52,056 nt of DNA, from NCBI GenBank assembly GCA_020161505.1, contig JAIUNY010000022.1, positions 1-52,056 of the forward strand. Direction: 5' to 3'. Source of the DNA: Armatimonadota bacterium. Its GTDB lineage: Bacteria; Armatimonadota; Fimbriimonadia; Fimbriimonadales; Fimbriimonadaceae. The notes beneath the pieces are model-generated. The model had not been told where the DNA came from, made no database searches, and saw nothing but the letters and a program-made list of their open reading frames with translations. Shown piece by piece: positions 41,027 to 49,755 of the stretch. The position numbers and the translations under genes were made by a program. How positions within the stretch are numbered: position 1 is the stretch's first letter; every line of letters starts with the position of its first letter.

Positions 41027-41725
41027 TTACGACTTCTTCGCTTTGCGTCGGCGAGCGAGGGCTGCCAGAGCAAGAACGGTCACCGTGGCGGGTTCAGGGA
41101 CCGCTTCGCCGTAGACATGGAGGTCGTCGATCTGCCAGTCCGGACCAGAGTTCGTGACGAGCGAATCGGAAGTTGCGCGCCAGCGGAGAGCAAACGCCTC
41201 ACCTTCCATCACATTCGAGAGAGTAGCCACCGTCTGCACGTAGTTCGAGCGGAGCCCTGTGTAGGCGCGCTTCCCGCCGATCGGGCTGCCCCACGTTGTG
41301 TTGATGGTGGAGAGTGCGTACTGCTCGCCCGTGATGTCCGTGAGAGCGACGTCGAAATACGTCACGCCATCCTTCGTGTACTGCAGCATGCCGCCATCGT
41401 AACCATTCTCGAAGTTGTATTTGTGCCAGAACTCGACCTTGACCGTTCCGGAGACAATTCCCGTCGCGCTGAGGGCGGGTGTGTCGAGGTAGGAGTCGTG
41501 GGTCGTGGCCGCACCTTCCCATCGCATGTGCTGCGACCCGGTGCGCGCCTGTCCGGAAAGCGTGCTGAGCGTCCACTGCACGCTGCCCGTTCCCAGGGTC
41601 TTGCTGAAACCGGTGTCGTTGATGGGCGATTCAAAGCTCGTCTGCAACAAGGTGACCGAGGCCGCCATCGCCGACGAGGCGACAAAAAACGTAGCGCTCA
41701 GAAGCGCAAGCTTGGTGATCTTCAT
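41027..41725 (-). CDS. PEP-CTERM sorting-domain exported protein
   Basis: 232 aa. A signal peptide (MKITKLALLSATFFVASSAMA) is followed by a beta-rich domain resembling PEP-CTERM surface proteins (TSFESPINDTGF, QHMRWEGAATTHDSYLD, IDDLHVYGEA). The C-terminus has VPEPAT, a short hydrophobic stretch and ARRRKAKK, the tripartite PEP-CTERM signal recognised by exosortase. The protein should be processed at the membrane and released or anchored with exopolysaccharide. A Shine-Dalgarno GAGGAG lies 5 nt before the ATG, immediately after a CTCGAA/TTCGAG hairpin (41736-41751). No exosortase is in the window. Confidence 0.9.
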   Translation of the reverse strand: MKITKLALLSATFFVASSAMAASVTLLQTSFESPINDTGFSKTLGTGSVQWTLSTLSGQARTGSQHMRWEGAATTHDSYLDTPALSATGIVSGTVKVEFWHKYNFENGYDGGMLQYTKDGVTYFDVALTDITGEQYALSTINTTWGSPIGGKRAYTGLRSNYVQTVATLSNVMEGEAFALRWRATSDSLVTNSGPDWQIDDLHVYGEAVPEPATVTVLALAALARRRKAKKS

Positions 41726-41873
41726 TTATGCTCCTCTCGAATAATTTCGAGTTTTTGAAAGTGCGGTGACCTAATCGGTCACACGACACAGCTATTAAAT
41801 CACATCGTCACGGCGTTCCGCGAGGCATCCCGCGAAACCTGGCAATTTTGACAAGCCGTTCGGCGGGGAAGGA

Positions 41874-44306
41874 TCACGAACGACTCAAGGCGAGCAGCGG
41901 GGACTTGTCCTTGACCCGTTCGTAGGCTGCTTCGCTGCGCCTGTCGCCCTTCTCGATGGCCCTGAGATACCACTTGGCTGCTTCCTTGAGATCCTTTTGC
42001 ACGTACCAGCCTTGCTCATAGTAGTAGCCGACATTGAAGATTCCATCAACATCGCCCATCTCGGCGGCCTTGCTCATCAGTTCGAACGCGGTCTTGAGGC
42101 TGGCCTCTCCGCCAAGCCCTTGTTGATAGAGCAGAGCCTGGGAGACGTGTGCCGGGGCACTGCCCGCCTTCATGGCTTTCTCATACCACTCCCGAGCCAG
42201 GATGTAGTTTTGGGAGACTCCCCAACCTTGCTCGTAGTAAAAACCGATTGAGTACATCGCATAGTGGCTTCCCAACTCGGCTGACTTCTGGAACCACCGC
42301 AGAGCTTGGTCAACGTTCTTTTCGACACCCTTGCCTTTCTGCAGGCAGAGCGCGAGGTAGTTCATCGCTCGCATGTTGCCGCGCTCGGCTCCCATTTCAT
42401 ACATCCGCACGGCCTGGACGAGATCGATCTCGCCGCCGAGACCGTTCTCGTAGAGCCAACCGAGGCTGGCCATGGCGGCGGGTTCTCCGGCGTCTGCCCC
42501 TCTCAGATGCCAGGCCCGCGCGAGGGCGAGATCTTTCGTGGTTCCGATCCCGTTTTCACACGAGAATCCCACGAGGTACATGGCGAATCCATCCCCGAAC
42601 TTGGCGGCTTCCAGATACCATTGAAGCCCGGTCGCAGGGTTCTTCTCGACGCCCTGACCGTTCACATAGAGGTGTCCGACGTTCACCATGCCCCGAGTGT
42701 TATTACTCTTGGCAGCCTCGAGGAAGTAGGTCATCGCCTTGGCGTAGTCTTGCTTGATGAGCGTGCCGTCGCGGAAGAGCAAGCCGATTTGGTTGTAGCA
42801 CTCCGATGATCCACCCTCGGCTCCCTTGACATACCAGTCAATCGCCTTCTGAGGATCTTTCAGCACGCCGAGCCCGAGTTCGTACATCAATCCCACGTTG
42901 AGGCAGGCGTCAAAGTGACCCATTTCGACTGCCTTGACGTACCACTTCATGGCTTCCTCGTAGTTCCGAGGAACGCCGTATCCCATCTCGTGAACCCAGC
43001 CCATGTTGCTGGTGGCGTGAACGCTGCCGAGGTCTGCGGCCTTGCGGAGCCACTTGACGGCTTCCTCCCGGTTGATCGGCCGACCGAGTCCGTCCATGTA
43101 AAGGATCGCGATCCGGTTCATGGCCCGCGAGTTCCCGAGAGCGGCAGACTTCTCGAACCACTCCATCGCGGCGGTGTAGTTGCGCTCGACACCGGTGCCG
43201 TTCATGAACATGAATCCGAGGCCATTCATGGCTTCGGCGTTGCCTTGTCGAGCCGCGAGATCGAAGAGAGTGATCGCGCGGCGGAAGTCGCTGTTTTTGT
43301 AGGCGGCGTAGGCATCTTCTACCCACGTTTGCACTTCGCGGTCACTGATTCCGGCTCGGGTAGCGCTGGAGGTTCCGAAAGCAAGCGGGAGCATCGAGAC
43401 AACTTGACTCGTGATGATCGGAGTCATCGGCTTGTCGGGGAAGCGCTGGTTCCATTGCGCGATCTGCTCGCCGAGGGACTCGTTGACCAAGGAGGGCACG
43501 ATGGAGCCATCGCCGCGGGCAGAATTGGCATTGCCGAGAGCTTTGATGAAGGCTTGGGTGTAGACGCCACCGCCATTGCCTGTGCCGTAAGCGTTTGGGT
43601 CTTCGTAGCTCTTTTCGCCGTCGCTACAACTGTACATGGCGGTCCAGGAGACCTGACCGAACTTGCTGGCTCGGACGACGCGACCGAGCTTTTCGAGGGC
43701 ATCTCCGCCGCCTGGCGTCGTGCCGCTCTTTTCAACTTTGGGCTCGTCGCGGCACGCATCGACAATGATGATTCGCTTCCGGGCGGCCTGGTTTCCAAAG
43801 GCTTTCGCGAGGTCATCGAAGGCGAGGAGGGTGCCGGGATCAAGTTCCCAGCCATTGGCAGTTTGTCGGAACTCGGTGCTCGCCGGGGCAAGATAGTGCA
43901 CCCCGTTGATCTGCGCCCCGTGGCCGGAGAAATAGAAAAGGATCGAATCCACAGATTCGGTTTGGAGCCCGGCGATGGTCGCGAGGATTCCGTCTCGGGT
44001 GGCCTCGGTCATGGTCGCGCCAGGTGGGCTGACGATGCGCTTCACATCCCATCCCATCTGATACAGAGATTGCTCCACCCGCTCCGCATCTTTGTGGGCG
44101 AATCTGAGGGAGCCCATTCCCGCTCGATCTGCCTTCGAGGGAGTGAGGTATCCGCTGACGCCCACGACGATGGCGATCTTCTTTGCGGGTCGCTCCAGTT
44201 CGGGCTTCTCGTTATTGGGCGCCTGGGCGAAAGAGGCCACGGCGGTCACCGCCAGGAGAAGTGGCATCGCGGCGCGATTGAAAAGGGCAGATGAGAGGCG
44301 CGACAT
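41874..44306 (-). CDS. Secreted caspase-like (C14) protein with 12 Sel1 repeats
   Basis: 810 aa. A signal peptide (PLLLAVTAVASFAQA) is followed by a caspase-fold domain at residues 42-300 with the dyad His129 (FYFSGHGAQ) and Cys185 (IIIVDACRDEP). From about residue 356, twelve 36-residue Sel1-like repeats run almost to the end (for example AMNGLGFMFMNGTGVERNY and AMYSIGFYYEQGWGVSQNY). Sel1 repeats form alpha-alpha solenoids for protein binding, so this looks like a protease or pseudo-protease with a large recognition arm in the periplasm or outside. Substrates are unknown. The start at 44306 gives the best signal; ATG 44267 is an alternative. Confidence 0.92.
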   Translation of the reverse strand: MSRLSSALFNRAAMPLLLAVTAVASFAQAPNNEKPELERPAKKIAIVVGVSGYLTPSKADRAGMGSLRFAHKDAERVEQSLYQMGWDVKRIVSPPGATMTEATRDGILATIAGLQTESVDSILFYFSGHGAQINGVHYLAPASTEFRQTANGWELDPGTLLAFDDLAKAFGNQAARKRIIIVDACRDEPKVEKSGTTPGGGDALEKLGRVVRASKFGQVSWTAMYSCSDGEKSYEDPNAYGTGNGGGVYTQAFIKALGNANSARGDGSIVPSLVNESLGEQIAQWNQRFPDKPMTPIITSQVVSMLPLAFGTSSATRAGISDREVQTWVEDAYAAYKNSDFRRAITLFDLAARQGNAEAMNGLGFMFMNGTGVERNYTAAMEWFEKSAALGNSRAMNRIAILYMDGLGRPINREEAVKWLRKAADLGSVHATSNMGWVHEMGYGVPRNYEEAMKWYVKAVEMGHFDACLNVGLMYELGLGVLKDPQKAIDWYVKGAEGGSSECYNQIGLLFRDGTLIKQDYAKAMTYFLEAAKSNNTRGMVNVGHLYVNGQGVEKNPATGLQWYLEAAKFGDGFAMYLVGFSCENGIGTTKDLALARAWHLRGADAGEPAAMASLGWLYENGLGGEIDLVQAVRMYEMGAERGNMRAMNYLALCLQKGKGVEKNVDQALRWFQKSAELGSHYAMYSIGFYYEQGWGVSQNYILAREWYEKAMKAGSAPAHVSQALLYQQGLGGEASLKTAFELMSKAAEMGDVDGIFNVGYYYEQGWYVQKDLKEAAKWYLRAIEKGDRRSEAAYERVKDKSPLLALSRS

Positions 44307-44512
44307 AACGATCTAGCTTTCGGAATACAAAACGCTTAGGTGTCTTCCCAAGATACAGGACGCCCTGGGACTGTTTTCCGTTGCTCTGAGCGAACGGGTT
44401 GACGGATTTCCTATGTACGAAGGCGTATGGATTCCATAAAAATTCTCGGCTCCTTGACTCAAACCCGGTATGGCTACCTGCGTCGGCAGCTGAAGGAAAT
44501 GGAAAGGCCCTC

Positions 44513-44531
44513 CCGATACTCACTGTATCGG
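44513..44531. promoter_or_regulatory. Inverted repeat in the leader of the first pilin gene
   Basis: CCGATAC (44513-44519) and GTATCGG (44525-44531) flank TCACT; an outer CTCCC (44510-44514) and GGGAG (44541-44545) can also pair. It may be an operator or mRNA structure. A TTGACG (44399-44404) could be part of the promoter. The rest of 44307-44569 shows nothing clear. Confidence 0.45.
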
Positions 44532-44569
44532 CTCTCGTTTGGGAGTCACCAAAGGAAGAACTCAGGAAC

Positions 44570-44959
44570 ATGGGCAAGAACAACAAGAATCGAGGCTTTA
44601 CCCTCGTCGAAATCATGATCGTCGTCCTGATCATCGGCATCCTGCTGGCGATCGCGGTCCCCAACTTCGTGAAGGCACGGCAAAACAGCCGCGTCCAAAC
44701 GGTTGTTGGCAACCTCAAGCAAATTGAATCGGCCAAGGAGCAGTGGGCGATGGATACTGGCGCCGCAAGTTCGGCGACCCCGACTTCCGCTGATCTCGTT
44801 CCGAACTATATCAAGAAGTGGCCCGTCGGCCCGGTGGGAGCCGCCACCGACTACGTGGCTAACAACATGTCCACTCTGCCGACCTTTAAGGCACAGAATG
44901 CGGATGCCTTCCAAGGCGCGGCAACCAAGGCTGCTGCCATCACGGCCGCTGGTCTGTAA
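44570..44959 (+). CDS. Type IV pilin-like protein (pilin 1)
   Basis: 129 aa. The prepilin leader MGKNNKNRG ends in G before FTLVEIMIVV, with Glu at +5 and a classic hydrophobic N-terminal helix; a compact C-terminal domain lacks Cys pairs. ATG 44570 has AGGA 4 nt upstream; the longer upstream frame adds a leader far too long for prepilin peptidase. It is followed by a very strong terminator, so it is transcribed alone, as a major pilin would be. It is clearly paralogous to the next two genes (AKEQWAM and VPNYIKKWPVGPVG blocks). Confidence 0.9.
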   Translation: MGKNNKNRGFTLVEIMIVVLIIGILLAIAVPNFVKARQNSRVQTVVGNLKQIESAKEQWAMDTGAASSATPTSADLVPNYIKKWPVGPVGAATDYVANNMSTLPTFKAQNADAFQGAATKAAAITAAGL

Positions 44960-44981
44960 GGATCGTCCACACGACCGAATC

Positions 44982-45019
44982 ACGGGGCGTCACCAGGAGG
45001 TGACGCCCCGTCTTCTTTT
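44982..45019 (+). terminator. Strong Rho-independent terminator after pilin 1
   Basis: ACGGGGCGTCACC (44982-44994) and GGTGACGCCCCGT (44999-45011) pair perfectly over 13 bp with loop AGGA, then CTTCTTTT. Confidence 0.95.
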
Positions 45020-45188
45020 GCCAGAGGATATCGACGGACGCCGAGTTCTTTGAGCATAAATCGGACAAGCCTGGTCGCCGTGTCCCCGTTCAGCCATTCG
45101 CCCAAGAATCCGTCCTTGTGAAGCCCCCGGGGCCATCCGACACCATGCATACCGTTCCTCAGCCGGAGCGGGAGAATGGTGATTGAGG

Positions 45189-45593
45189 ATGAAAAGATTC
45201 CCCCGGTGCGCGACGTACCCGACGAGAGCTTTCACGCTTGTCGAGATCATGATTGTTGTTCTGATCATCGGCAGCCTGCTGGCGATCGCGGTTCCCAACT
45301 TTGTGAAGGCTCGGCAGAGCAGCCGTGTCCAGACGGTGGTCGCGAACCTCAAACAGCTTGCGGCAGCCAAAGAACAGTGGGCCATGGAGATGCGAGCGAG
45401 TAGCACCGCGACTCCGACTCAAGCGCAGCTCGTGCCGAACTTTCTGAAGAAGTGGCCCGAGGGCCCGGTTGGCGTGCCCACGGACTACGTGGCTCGGCGG
45501 ATGGATCTCCCTCCAACCTTCAAGGGCCGGACTGCGGATCAGTTTCAGAATCCCGCCACGCGAGCGGCTTCGATCACCGCCGCCGGACTCTAG
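45189..45593 (+). CDS. Type IV pilin-like protein (pilin 2)
   Basis: 134 aa. The prepilin signal is PTRA before FTLVEIMIVV; Ala rather than Gly precedes the cleavage site, which occurs in RAFTL-type pilins. The mature part is close to pilin 1 (NFVKARQSSRVQTVV, AKEQWAM, KKWPEGPVG, AASITAAGL end), a recent tandem duplication. Start at ATG 45189; a ribosome-binding site is weak (GAGG directly before). The preceding 45020-45188 gap shows nothing clear apart from this. Confidence 0.88.
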   Translation: MKRFPRCATYPTRAFTLVEIMIVVLIIGSLLAIAVPNFVKARQSSRVQTVVANLKQLAAAKEQWAMEMRASSTATPTQAQLVPNFLKKWPEGPVGVPTDYVARRMDLPPTFKGRTADQFQNPATRAASITAAGL

Positions 45594-45690
45594 CCAGGCC
45601 CAGACTTTCAACGACCCCCAAGCAACACCTCAAGGGGAGAGAGCACCCTCTGAGATCGAGCGAAGTCATCCGAAGATAAGAGGTGGATCC

Positions 45691-46059
45691 ATGCGGCGCG
45701 GCTACACCTTGCTCGAAGTGATGATGGTGGTTCTGATGATGGGCCTCCTGATGAGCATCATTGCGCCGAATCTGGTGAAGCGGCGATCCGACTCGCGACT
45801 AACCACGGTTCGCGCCAATCTGGAGACACTCCAAGACGCCAAGGTGCGTTGGGCGGTGGAGACGAATGCGAGCCCAACCGCCGTGCCTACAAGCGCAAAT
45901 CTGGTGCCGGACTACTTAAGGGAGTGGCCCGCCGGGCCGATTCCTGGCACCTATTCGGCAGGGGCGGTCAACGCTTTGCCGTCATTCGAAAACATCACGC
46001 TGGACCGCTGGAAGGATCGAAGCCAGCGCGCGACGATTCTCGGTCAGCTGCCCTTCTAG
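45691..46059 (+). CDS. Type IV pilin-like protein (pilin 3, divergent)
   Basis: 122 aa. The leader MRRG is followed by YTLLEVMMVVLMMG, with Tyr at +1 and Glu at +5. Residues 40-85 keep the pilin 1/2 pattern (AKVRWAVETNASPTAVPTSA, then EWPAGPI), so it is a third, older paralog. GAGGTGG lies 4 nt before ATG 45691. Compared with pilins 1 and 2 it has lost the ITAAGL end. It may be a minor subunit. Confidence 0.85.
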   Translation: MRRGYTLLEVMMVVLMMGLLMSIIAPNLVKRRSDSRLTTVRANLETLQDAKVRWAVETNASPTAVPTSANLVPDYLREWPAGPIPGTYSAGAVNALPSFENITLDRWKDRSQRATILGQLPF

Positions 46060-46163
46060 TTAAGGTTTCCGACCGAAACCTGGCAATTCACTGGATCAGG
46101 CGCCTCTTCCCGAAGTGGAAGACGCATTTAGTGGCGCGACCTTGCCTGCGCCATGTGAATGAT

Positions 46164-46649
46164 ATGATGCAGCGTCGAAGGAGTCAGAAGGGGCACACAC
46201 TGCTGGAAGCCATGATGTCGGCTTTCCTGGCCCTGATCTGCGCGCTCATCTTCACCGCCACAATCCCGGTGGCGAATCTCACGCGGGGCAAGGCGGAAAA
46301 CACCAACTCTGCCGTGAGCTTGGCCCAAAAGACGATTGAGACTCTGCGGGGTCAAGGGTATCCCAACACGACGCCGACGCAGCTTCTCTCGAACGGATTG
46401 ATTCAGAGTACGACTCCGGTGAACTTGCACAGCATTGGTGCCGGAACGGCCGGCGAAACGGGGTTCGAGTTTACAGAGACCGATACGGGTGTGGTCGATA
46501 GCCCGAGAACCGTGCTGCCCAACGGGCGCGGGTTCATCCGCACCGAGTCCCTTCAGATGGGGCTCCGCCGGGTCACGGTGATCGTGATTTGGCAAGAGCG
46601 CAGCGAAACCAAGCTCGTCCGACTTTCCACCCTGGTGGCCAATCTTTAG
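46164..46649 (+). CDS. Minor pseudopilin, PilV-like (module A)
   Basis: 161 aa. The prepilin signal MMQRRRSQKG is followed by HTLLEAMMSAFLALICALIF; Glu +5 is kept but His at +1 is unusual, since +1 is normally Phe. The globular part resembles PilV-type minor pilins and is a paralog of the gene at 49756 (ATIPVAN, RGKAENTN, TPVN, and LSTLVANL end). The start at ATG 46164 is chosen for leader length; no Shine-Dalgarno is obvious. It is the first gene of a run continuing to 49738. Confidence 0.83.
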   Translation: MMQRRRSQKGHTLLEAMMSAFLALICALIFTATIPVANLTRGKAENTNSAVSLAQKTIETLRGQGYPNTTPTQLLSNGLIQSTTPVNLHSIGAGTAGETGFEFTETDTGVVDSPRTVLPNGRGFIRTESLQMGLRRVTVIVIWQERSETKLVRLSTLVANL

Positions 46650-46658
46650 CGAGGATTC

Positions 46659-47279
46659 ATGACGATTCGTCGATCAAAACGATCCGGATTTACCCTCGCC
46701 GAGGTGATTGTCAGCTCGGTGATTTCCAGCTTGGTTCTGAGCCTGGCCGTGAGCGTGTTCCTGATGTGCATTGGCAGTTGGGCGCGTGGAGAGAGCCAGA
46801 TGGATGGGGATGGAGACACCCGCAAGGCCATGCGTTCGGTCGCTCACGAGCTTCGCGAAGCGATGTGGGTGAGTGTCGATGCCGACGGGATGGGAATCAC
46901 TTTCCGTCATCCGCGCAAAGACGTAACCGGCGCGTTTCAGACCCCCGTCGTGTGGGATGGCATCGACCGTCGGATTTTCCTCGACAACTCGGAGCTGGTC
47001 ATGACGGCAGGCGCGGGGACGCGTCGTCGGATCGCCACGAATGTCAGCGAATTTGATCCTTTCATAGGCCGGAGCCACGCGATGGATGCCCGGCGCGAAG
47101 TGGGTGCGGTCGCCACCTATCCTCGCTACCGAATCTTCACGCCGAATGCTGGGGCGTTGACCACGGAAGTGATTGTTCAGATTGTCACAGGGGCCAAGGG
47201 GGGCCAAGTCGATGAAGTGATCCGAGCGCGCAAGCGCGAGCGGATCGTGTTACGGAACGTACCGGAGTTGATCAAGTGA
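46659..47279 (+). CDS. Minor pseudopilin, PilW-like (module A)
   Basis: 206 aa. The leader ends in RSG before FTLAEVIVSSVISSLVLSLA, with Glu +5. The body has the blocks TRKAMRSVAHELREAM, DGIDRRIFLDNSEL and RKRERIVLRN, which recur in the genes at 50285 and 51291, so the three are paralogs. It has no proline-rich tail. GAGG lies 4 nt before the ATG. It overlaps the next gene by 4 bp (GTGA). Confidence 0.85.
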   Translation: MTIRRSKRSGFTLAEVIVSSVISSLVLSLAVSVFLMCIGSWARGESQMDGDGDTRKAMRSVAHELREAMWVSVDADGMGITFRHPRKDVTGAFQTPVVWDGIDRRIFLDNSELVMTAGAGTRRRIATNVSEFDPFIGRSHAMDARREVGAVATYPRYRIFTPNAGALTTEVIVQIVTGAKGGQVDEVIRARKRERIVLRNVPELIK

Positions 47280-49243
47280 AAAAGCCTTCTGCCTCTTTGC
47301 GAAAGAAGAACAAACGGGAGCGCGGCGTGGCCTTGCTCGTGACGTTTGGTTTGATGGCGGTGATCACGATTGCCGCCACGACCTACATTGATCGCGCGAC
47401 GGCTCAGATTCGCGTGGCGAATCACAACATGCGCGAGGTGCAGACGACGAATCTCTGCGACGCCGGGGTGCAAGCCGTGATGCTCTCGATCTGGACGCCG
47501 TTCAAGCAGAGCCAGATTTTCACCGACATGGACTCGAATCTCTCGGGAGCCACCGAGACGAACCCTCGCGCCGCGATGACCAACGAGCTCCCAGGGGTCG
47601 GCCGATATGCAGCCGGAGTCATCAAGATGTGGCGTCCTAGTGGCGATGCCTTTTCTCGCATGGTGGTGATCAGGAGCGTCGGCTGGATTGATCGCAACTT
47701 CAACGGCGTGGCGGACAGCGGAGAACCGCGCAAGACCGTGGATGTCACAGCAGAGTTTCGGCTCGCTCGAAGCCGGGTCTTTGACTACACCTACTTCATC
47801 AACAACTACGGTTGGATGAGTGGCTTTTCTCCGACCAACCTCATCATCAACGGAGACATGAGATCGAATGCGAACTTCGACTTCATCAATGGCTCCGGGA
47901 CGGTGAATGGCTCGGTGGTGGCTTCGATCAATGAGAAGCTGACACCGGCTGCGGCAGGTCTGATCAACGCGCCGCCGGTGAAGCAGACCGATACCTCCTA
48001 CTCCGCGACTTACAACAGTACGGGAACCCCTCACCGTCAGCGCATGCGCCAACCGTACAACCCGGCGATCCACGGCTCCATCGGCTCGCCCGAGTTCGAG
48101 AAGTGGCGCGACCTGGTCTACTTTAGTGAGGGCACGGTCTCCGGGAATCGCATCTTTGGCGCGGCGCTCGAGGATTCTCGCGGGTCTCGATCCTGGGTGA
48201 ACACTGGCGGTGCCGTGACCCAAAACATGCTCGACCCCCGGCCGACCGACGAAGTGATCATGCCGGATCTCCGAGACTTTGGTAGCCCCACCGATGCCGC
48301 CGACCTGGGAGGGAAGCGATTTGCCCGGAGCAAGGCTTACGAGGATGACAAAGCCACGTTCGGCGACGGCACTCCCAACCCGAATCACAAGGACAATCCT
48401 GGTGCCCAGAATGAGTTTCTCCCGAACGGACATCCGAACCCCGACTTCAAGGGTGCGTACGTGGATGTCTGGGATACCTCGCTGGGTCGGTATCGACGCG
48501 TGAGTTCAAATGGCGTGGTCGACGGGTCAGCCCTGCTTGTCGGCACAGATACGAATCCGATCCGCATCCACGGCCCGGTGGCGGTGAATGGGGATGTCGC
48601 GATCACGGGCCACATCCAAGGTCAGGGAACGCTCTACACCAAGCGCAACGTCCACATCATCGGTTCGATTCGGTACAAGAATCCGCCCGACTTCCGTGGT
48701 TCCAACATGCAAGCGGTGGAGAACGCTGCCGAGAAGGCCGACTTCCTTGGTCTGGCGGCAAGCGAGTCGATCATCATGGGGAACACCACGACGTTTGGCG
48801 CTTACCCGCTGAACTACATGACTCCCCCGTTCACCAAGCCCCGGTTGGATGACAACGGGAACACGATTCCGGCTTACGATGCTCGGCAGACCGATAGCTA
48901 CGGGATCATGCGCTATCAATCGCTCCTGGAAACAAACCCAGCGACGCGCGATGCCTATCGCAACCTCGCGGCAGGCGGCGTGAACCAGATCGACGCGATT
49001 CTGTACACGAACTTCGTCGGTGGAGGAAACGTGGGAACGGCGGGTGGCGGCATGACGCTCAACGGCACGATCATCAGCCGAGACGAGGCCATCGTGACGT
49101 GGTCCTTGCCGATTCGGATGAACTACGACAACCGCATTCGCGAGAGGGAAGTCACCCGTCAGCCTCTCATCGACCTGGACCTGCCGCGTAGTCCGACGAT
49201 TCTGCGCAGCACTTGGCAAGACAAAGGATTCCGTGTGGACTAA
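47276..49243 (+). CDS. PilX-like pilus assembly protein
   Basis: 655 aa. The N-terminus RERGVALLVTFGLMAVITIAATTY has the PilX/GspK-like pattern (RGxALL) without the usual Phe+1/Glu+5, then a long extracellular domain rich in Asn, Gly and Thr with beta-helix-like GDV and HGPVAVNGDVAITGH repeats near residue 430. It starts at GTG 47276, overlapping the previous stop. Such proteins commonly cap or initiate type IV-like pili and may act as adhesins. No close family name can be given. Confidence 0.78.
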   Translation: MKKPSASLRKKNKRERGVALLVTFGLMAVITIAATTYIDRATAQIRVANHNMREVQTTNLCDAGVQAVMLSIWTPFKQSQIFTDMDSNLSGATETNPRAAMTNELPGVGRYAAGVIKMWRPSGDAFSRMVVIRSVGWIDRNFNGVADSGEPRKTVDVTAEFRLARSRVFDYTYFINNYGWMSGFSPTNLIINGDMRSNANFDFINGSGTVNGSVVASINEKLTPAAAGLINAPPVKQTDTSYSATYNSTGTPHRQRMRQPYNPAIHGSIGSPEFEKWRDLVYFSEGTVSGNRIFGAALEDSRGSRSWVNTGGAVTQNMLDPRPTDEVIMPDLRDFGSPTDAADLGGKRFARSKAYEDDKATFGDGTPNPNHKDNPGAQNEFLPNGHPNPDFKGAYVDVWDTSLGRYRRVSSNGVVDGSALLVGTDTNPIRIHGPVAVNGDVAITGHIQGQGTLYTKRNVHIIGSIRYKNPPDFRGSNMQAVENAAEKADFLGLAASESIIMGNTTTFGAYPLNYMTPPFTKPRLDDNGNTIPAYDARQTDSYGIMRYQSLLETNPATRDAYRNLAAGGVNQIDAILYTNFVGGGNVGTAGGGMTLNGTIISRDEAIVTWSLPIRMNYDNRIREREVTRQPLIDLDLPRSPTILRSTWQDKGFRVD

Positions 49244-49246
49244 CCG

Positions 49247-49738
49247 ATGAACAAGATGATGACTCGATTTGCGACTGTTTTGGCCTCTGTTGCCATGGTA
49301 GGGGCATGTTGGGCTCCCATTGGAGAGAAGCCCGCCGATGCCCAGTTCCATGAGGAGCTGAGTCAAAAGGAGATCGCTCGGTATCAGGGCAGCGGAACGG
49401 TTCAGTCGACGCCCACGCCGGTCAAGGAAGCCGAAGCGGCTCCGAAGGTCAACGGGAGCAACAATACCAATGCTGCTCAAGTGTTGGCCGGGGCATCGAG
49501 CCAAGCGGCTCAAGCCACATTGAAAAAGGCAGCAAAGGAGCAAGCTCCAGAAGAGCCAAAGACCTCTCAGTTTCTTCTGCTCGCTGGGCTCTTCTTGCTG
49601 ATCGGTTTTGCGAGCGCGATCGGGGTGAAGCACTACTTGAATCGAGTCGTGCCGGATGCTCCGAAGCGCAAGGGAAAAGGAAGTTCCAAACCTGGTACGA
49701 CCATCGGGAAGAAATCGGCTTTTCGGCACGATAATTGA
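49247..49738 (+). CDS. Small two-helix envelope protein in pilin cluster
   Basis: 163 aa. A hydrophobic N-terminus with MVGACWAP could be a lipobox (Cys21), or a Sec signal cleaved later near ADAQ. A low-complexity Ala/Pro/Thr segment follows, then a membrane helix (about residues 110-132) and a basic tail. It starts 3 bp after the PilX-like gene, so it is cotranscribed. No family is recognised; a link between pilus base and envelope is a guess from position. Confidence 0.7.
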   Translation: MNKMMTRFATVLASVAMVGACWAPIGEKPADAQFHEELSQKEIARYQGSGTVQSTPTPVKEAEAAPKVNGSNNTNAAQVLAGASSQAAQATLKKAAKEQAPEEPKTSQFLLLAGLFLLIGFASAIGVKHYLNRVVPDAPKRKGKGSSKPGTTIGKKSAFRHDN

Positions 49739-49755
49739 TTGCTAGGACTATGGGA

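Noticed and set aside
42915-44294. 459-aa open frame on plus strand
   Set aside because: Antisense of the caspase/Sel1 gene, no recognisable domain.
44399-44569. Longer first pilin starting at 44399
   Set aside because: It would give a 66-residue leader before the prepilin cleavage site, and ATG 44570 has AGGA upstream.
47177-48433. 418-aa open frame on minus strand
   Set aside because: Antisense of the PilX-like gene.
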